A stretch of DNA of 6,518 bases from CAMCQY01 sp044370415 (GTDB lineage Bacteria > Planctomycetota > Planctomycetia > Pirellulales > UBA1268): contig JBILVO010000180.1 of the NCBI GenBank assembly GCA_044370415.1, positions 1 through 6,518 on the forward strand, in the 5' to 3' direction. The notes beneath the pieces are model-generated. The model saw only the letters and a program-made list of their open reading frames with translations. It made no database searches and was not told the DNA's origin. Positions 6,495 through 6,518 of the stretch are shown here, in pieces; position 1 is the first letter of the stretch, and every line of letters begins with the position of its first letter. The translations under genes were made by a program, and so were the position numbers.

Positions 6495-6518
6495 GTATTT
6501 GTTTTCCGAATGATGCAG

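Noticed and set aside
6510..6518. Start of a plus-strand gene at the ATG codons 6510 or 6513
   Set aside because: Only two or three codons are inside the window and no Shine-Dalgarno site precedes them, so a coding call cannot be supported.

Overview
This is a GC-rich window with two complete protein genes, both on the minus strand. A third transcription unit probably starts near the right edge and leads out of the window on the plus strand. The host is most likely a high-GC member of the Planctomycetota (Pirellulales-like). That is an inference from three things: strong GC bias, a very large exported multiheme cytochrome fused to an LVIVD-type repeat domain, and a neighbouring exported GH88/GH105-type sugar hydrolase. 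No rRNA, tRNA or marker gene is present to confirm it.

Layout from right to left, the direction of transcription of the two genes. Positions 6255-6518 are a probably divergent intergenic region. It holds a candidate minus-strand promoter (6347-6376) backed by A-tracts repeating about every 10 bp (6383-6416), and a candidate plus-strand promoter (6467-6494) for an off-window gene. Positions 6251-2241 encode a 1336-residue exported protein with ten CxxCH heme c sites, followed by about seven beta-propeller-like repeats. After a 127-bp gap containing a small inverted repeat, positions 2113-296 encode a 605-residue exported protein. It has an unassigned N-terminal domain and a C-terminal (alpha/alpha)6-barrel glycosidase domain of the GH88/GH105 type. 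Positions 1-295 are non-coding. Positions 15-193 are packed with short hairpins whose loops repeatedly carry ATCC or its complement GGAT, which suggests a REP-like repeat cluster or a structured transcript end.

The two genes are co-directional with no clear terminator between them and may be co-transcribed. A working picture is a cell-envelope electron-transfer or redox protein made together with an exported hydrolase that may act on unsaturated uronic-acid oligosaccharides. The sequence does not show the electron donor or acceptor, nor the sugar substrate. Long open frames on the plus strand opposite both genes are composition artefacts. The points most worth a second look are the cytochrome-propeller fusion, the extra N-terminal domain on the hydrolase, and the hairpin array.
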